Shown here in pieces: positions 12,712 through 15,092 of a DNA stretch of 15,092 bases (positions are counted from its first letter, which is position 1; each line of letters opens with the position of its first letter). The stretch spans positions 1 through 15,092 of the forward strand of contig JAWXCJ010000128.1 in the NCBI GenBank assembly GCA_034408875.1, in the 5' to 3' direction. A program made the position numbers and the translations under genes. Source of the DNA: JANNHK01 sp034408875 (GTDB lineage Bacteria; Actinomycetota; Acidimicrobiia; IMCC26256; PALSA-610). Under the pieces are notes generated by a model. That model was not told where the DNA came from and searched no databases. It saw only the letters and a program-made list of their open reading frames with translations.

Positions 12712-13776
12712 CTAGTCGAGGTCGGCGAGGACGACCGACGCGTCGCGGACGCGGTCGTCGGCGAACGGGCCGCCGTGGGCCCGGGCCGCCACCGGGTCGC
12801 CGCCGAGGGCGAGGGCGCCGAGGGTGTCGAGCAGCGGCATCAACTCGCGCAGTTCACGGGGCGCCGGGAAATACTCGTCTTCGTCGGTGACGCGCACCAG
12901 GGTGACGCCGTCGGCGGGGGCGAGACGCGCGATCACGGCCTCGACCAGCTCTTCGGGTGCGCTCGCGCCCGCGGTCACACCGACGACGCGCGCGTCGCCG
13001 AGCGCGGCGACGTCGAGTTCGTCGGGCCCGTCGATGCGAACGACCAGCGAACAGCCGGCGTCTTGGGCGACCTTCACGAGCGCGATCGTGTTCGACGAGT
13101 TGGCGCTACCGATCACGACGATCGCGTCGGCGTCGGCCGCGATCTGCGTGAGCGCGGCCTGGCGGTTTGTCGTCGCGAAACACAGATCGTTGCGCGATGC
13201 GGTCCACACTTCGGGCACGCGCTCGCGGGTGCGGTCGAGCAGGGCCTGCCACTCGTGATGCGCCAGCGTCGTCTGCGCCAACATCGCGAACGCGCCGTCG
13301 TCTCCGACTTCCGCGAGGAGGGCGTCGACATCTTCGGGGCGCTCGACGAGCCGGATCGACTCCGGCGCGACGGCCAGCGTGCCGACTGCTTCGTCGTGGC
13401 CTTCGTGGCCGACATAGAGGATCGTGAACCCTTTGCGGGCGCGCACCTTGGCTTCGTGGTGCACCTTGGTGACGAGCGGGCACACCGCGTTCACGACGTA
13501 GCGGCCGTTGCCGCGCGCGGCTTCGACGACCTCGGGGGCGGAACCGTGCGCCGAGAGCATGAGCGGTGCGCCGGGCGGAACGTCGGCGATGTCGTCGACG
13601 AACACGACGCCCTGCTCGCGGAACCGGTCGACCACGAGGCGGTTGTGGACGATCTCGTGGTAGCAGTACACCGGCGGTTCGAACGCGCGCACCATCCACG
13701 CCAGTGCCTTGATCGCCATCTCGACCCCGGCACAAAAGCCGCGGGGCTCGGCGAGTAACACCCGTTCCACACCCAC
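12712..13776 (-). CDS. ispH: 4-hydroxy-3-methylbut-2-enyl diphosphate reductase
   Basis: Last enzyme of the MEP pathway: reduces HMBPP to isopentenyl and dimethylallyl diphosphate, using a [4Fe-4S] cluster. The 354-residue protein has the three cluster cysteines, Cys15 (PRGFCAGV), Cys99 (NAVCPLV) and Cys199 (NDLCFAT). It also has substrate-binding His44 (EIVHN), His77 (SAHGSAP), His124 (VGHEGHDE) and the SANSSNT block (about 224-230). The C-terminal tail of about 55 residues (after the SAPEELV motif) is longer and less conserved than the core. The GTG at 13776 is chosen because it immediately precedes the conserved VLLAEPRGFCAG and has AGGGAG 11 nt upstream. It converges on plsC and is divergent from the radical SAM gene. 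Confidence 0.95.
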   Translation of the reverse strand: MGVERVLLAEPRGFCAGVEMAIKALAWMVRAFEPPVYCYHEIVHNRLVVDRFREQGVVFVDDIADVPPGAPLMLSAHGSAPEVVEAARGNGRYVVNAVCPLVTKVHHEAKVRARKGFTILYVGHEGHDEAVGTLAVAPESIRLVERPEDVDALLAEVGDDGAFAMLAQTTLAHHEWQALLDRTRERVPEVWTASRNDLCFATTNRQAALTQIAADADAIVVIGSANSSNTIALVKVAQDAGCSLVVRIDGPDELDVAALGDARVVGVTAGASAPEELVEAVIARLAPADGVTLVRVTDEDEYFPAPRELRELMPLLDTLGALALGGDPVAARAHGGPFADDRVRDASVVLADLD

Positions 13777-13885
13777 GATGACTATGGCTCCCTTCGCTCT
13801 CGTCCGAGGTGCCTTCGGCCGGCGGGCCGACGCTTCGTCCGCACGCTACCGACGTTACCGCTGGTCATCCGTAGACTTTGTACCT
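13777..13885. promoter_or_regulatory. Divergent promoter region between ispH and the radical SAM gene
   Basis: The 109-bp gap contains AGGGAG on the minus strand (13788-13793), the ribosome-binding site of ispH, and TAGACT (13872-13877), a fair -10 box 8 nt before the ATG at 13886 on the plus strand. The latter has no Shine-Dalgarno site, suggesting a leaderless mRNA. A short dyad, TCGGCC-GGCG-GGCCGA (13815-13830), lies in the middle. I see no convincing -35 boxes and no clear -10 box for ispH. Confidence 0.45.
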
Positions 13886-15092
13886 ATGCCCCCCGCCCGT
13901 GTCGTCGCTGTCGCGCCCGGCTCCCCGGCCGAGGTCGCGGGTGTCGTCGCGGGCGACGAGGTCCTCGCGGTCAACGGCGAGGACCTGCGCGACGTCATCG
14001 CGTACCAAATGGAGACCGATGCCGCCCATGTCGAACTCGACATCAGGCGGGGCGGCTTGGAGCAGCTGCTCGTCGTCGAGAAGAACGCCGGCGCGCCGCT
14101 CGGGGTCGAACTCGAGAGCGCGGTGTTCGACCGCGTCCGCACCTGCGACAACCACTGCCCGTTCTGTTTCATCTACCAACTGCCCGAAGGCATGCGGAAA
14201 AGCCTGTACCTGAAGGACGACGACTACCGGCTGTCGTTCCTCTACGGGAACTTCACGACGCTGACCCGGTTCACCGAGGCCGACTTCGAGCGGGTGGTCG
14301 GGGAGCGGCTCAGCCCGATCTACGTGAGCATCCACGCCACCGACCCCGACGTGCGCACGAAGATGCTGCGCAACCGGCGCGGCGCGACCAGCCTGCGCTG
14401 GCTCGAACTCCTCCTCGACGCCGACATCGAGGTGCACGGCCAGGTCGTCGCGTGCCCGGGAGTCAACGACGGCGCGGTGCTCGACCAGACCCTCCTCGGC
14501 GTGCTCGACCGGTTCCCGCGGCTCTCGACGCTGGGCGTCGTGCCCCTCGGGGTGAGCGCCCACAACCGCGAACCCGAAATGCGCCCGCACACTCGCGCCG
14601 AGGCCGAAGCGGTCGTCGCGACGATCGAACGGTGGCAGGAGCGCTACACGGCTGCGCTCGGCCGCCGGCTCGTGTACGCGTCGGACGAGTACTACCTCCT
14701 CGCCGGGCGTCCCTTCCCGGCGCTCGACGCGTACGACGAGTGCCGGCAGCACGAGAACGGCATCGGTATGGCGCGCACGTTCGAAGCCGAGGTGCAGTCC
14801 GCGCTCGCGGGCGGGGAGGTTGTCACCGCCGGCGTCCGCAGCGGGTTCTTCGCGTCGGTCGACGGCGCGCCGATGGACGGCTACCGCGCGCCGCGCGGCG
14901 AGGTCGCCGTCACGTTGCGGGCGCGCAACGTGCCGATCGCGATCCTCACCGGCGTCATGGGTGCCCAGGTCCTCGCGCCGCTGGTCGACGACCTCGCCGA
15001 CCGGGCGGGTGTGCCGGTGCGATTGGTGGCGGTCGCCAACGAGTTCTTCGGCGGCAACATCGGTGTCACCGGCCTCATGACCGGCGCCGACG
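13886..15092 (+). CDS. PDZ-radical SAM-DUF512 protein (partial, runs off right edge)
   Basis: The first 402 codons of a protein with the layout of the DUF512 family (COG1625): an N-terminal PDZ-like domain (about 4-65; PGSPAEVAGVVAGDEVLAVNG), a radical SAM motif Cys87-x3-Cys91-x2-Cys94 in CDNHCPFCFIYQLP, and a C-terminal DUF512 region (from about 290; late block ANEFFGGNIGVTGL). The cysteines should bind a [4Fe-4S] cluster that cleaves S-adenosylmethionine. The reaction and substrate of this family are not known to me. LYLKDDDYRLSFLYGNFTTLT and YVSIHATDPDVR are typical of the radical SAM part. The ATG at 13886 gives a complete PDZ domain and follows a probable leaderless promoter. In other bacteria the family often lies beside the GTPase gene der, which may lie beyond this edge. 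Confidence 0.9.
   Translation, partial: MPPARVVAVAPGSPAEVAGVVAGDEVLAVNGEDLRDVIAYQMETDAAHVELDIRRGGLEQLLVVEKNAGAPLGVELESAVFDRVRTCDNHCPFCFIYQLPEGMRKSLYLKDDDYRLSFLYGNFTTLTRFTEADFERVVGERLSPIYVSIHATDPDVRTKMLRNRRGATSLRWLELLLDADIEVHGQVVACPGVNDGAVLDQTLLGVLDRFPRLSTLGVVPLGVSAHNREPEMRPHTRAEAEAVVATIERWQERYTAALGRRLVYASDEYYLLAGRPFPALDAYDECRQHENGIGMARTFEAEVQSALAGGEVVTAGVRSGFFASVDGAPMDGYRAPRGEVAVTLRARNVPIAILTGVMGAQVLAPLVDDLADRAGVPVRLVAVANEFFGGNIGVTGLMTGAD

Noticed and set aside
12658..13758. 366-codon open frame on the plus strand
   Set aside because: It is antisense to ispH, which has all three cluster cysteines and substrate residues; its product is composition-biased.
1..15092. rRNA or tRNA genes, insertion sequences, prophage, toxin-antitoxin or defence genes
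   Set aside because: I looked for their hallmark sequences and proteins and saw none. xerD is the only recombinase, and its context and motifs fit the housekeeping enzyme.

Overview
The window is a roughly 15 kb piece of a GC-rich bacterial chromosome, almost certainly from an actinobacterium. The evidence is the very high GC content, the many GTG starts, the short intergenic gaps and a gene order that follows the pyrG-xerD-scpA-scpB-rluB-cmk block I know from Mycobacterium tuberculosis (Rv1699-Rv1713). The AroH-type chorismate mutase and the aroH-tyrA-aroA insertion make me favour a deep lineage such as Acidimicrobiia. That placement is inference.

Layout. Positions 1-181 hold an 80-bp tandem array (2.26 copies, cut by the window edge); its last partial unit supplies the ribosome-binding site and start codon of an HTTM-like multi-pass membrane protein (178-1047). 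Next come pyrG (CTP synthase) and xerD (site-specific recombinase), then a small DksA/TraR zinc-finger regulator with a probably leaderless promoter, an HD-domain protein and a single-pass membrane protein of unknown function. The last of these converges on trpS (minus strand) with a 4-nt overlap of the two stop codons. A 98-bp divergent promoter region separates trpS from a tight plus-strand operon: scpA-scpB-rluB-aroH-tyrA-aroA-cmk-plsC. Four of its junctions are GTGA stop/start overlaps. plsC converges on ispH (minus strand) across a perfect long palindrome. A divergent promoter region then leads to a PDZ-radical SAM-DUF512 protein that runs off the right edge.

How the genes fit together. 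The long operon joins chromosome condensation (ScpA/ScpB, partners of SMC), ribosome maturation (RluB-type pseudouridine synthase), the prephenate/tyrosine and EPSP steps of aromatic synthesis (AroH, TyrA, AroA), CMP recycling (Cmk) and phosphatidate synthesis (PlsC). PyrG and Cmk both serve the cytidine nucleotide pool, and IspH makes isoprenoid precursors. These are mainly housekeeping genes. I see no phage, transposon, CRISPR, toxin-antitoxin or defence cassette, and no rRNA or tRNA gene.

The least ordinary items are: the 80-bp array whose 3n-1 period makes each unit a small reading frame coupled to the next by ATGA; a 53-55-bp palindromic element present twice in opposite orientation at gene 3' ends, one copy encoding the C-terminus of the HTTM-like protein; a Trp in place of the usual Ser in the SAQ motif of AroA; a His in place of the usual Gln in the glutaminase motif of PyrG; and a CRP-like dyad before the unknown membrane protein. 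I did not find a convincing new multi-gene system.
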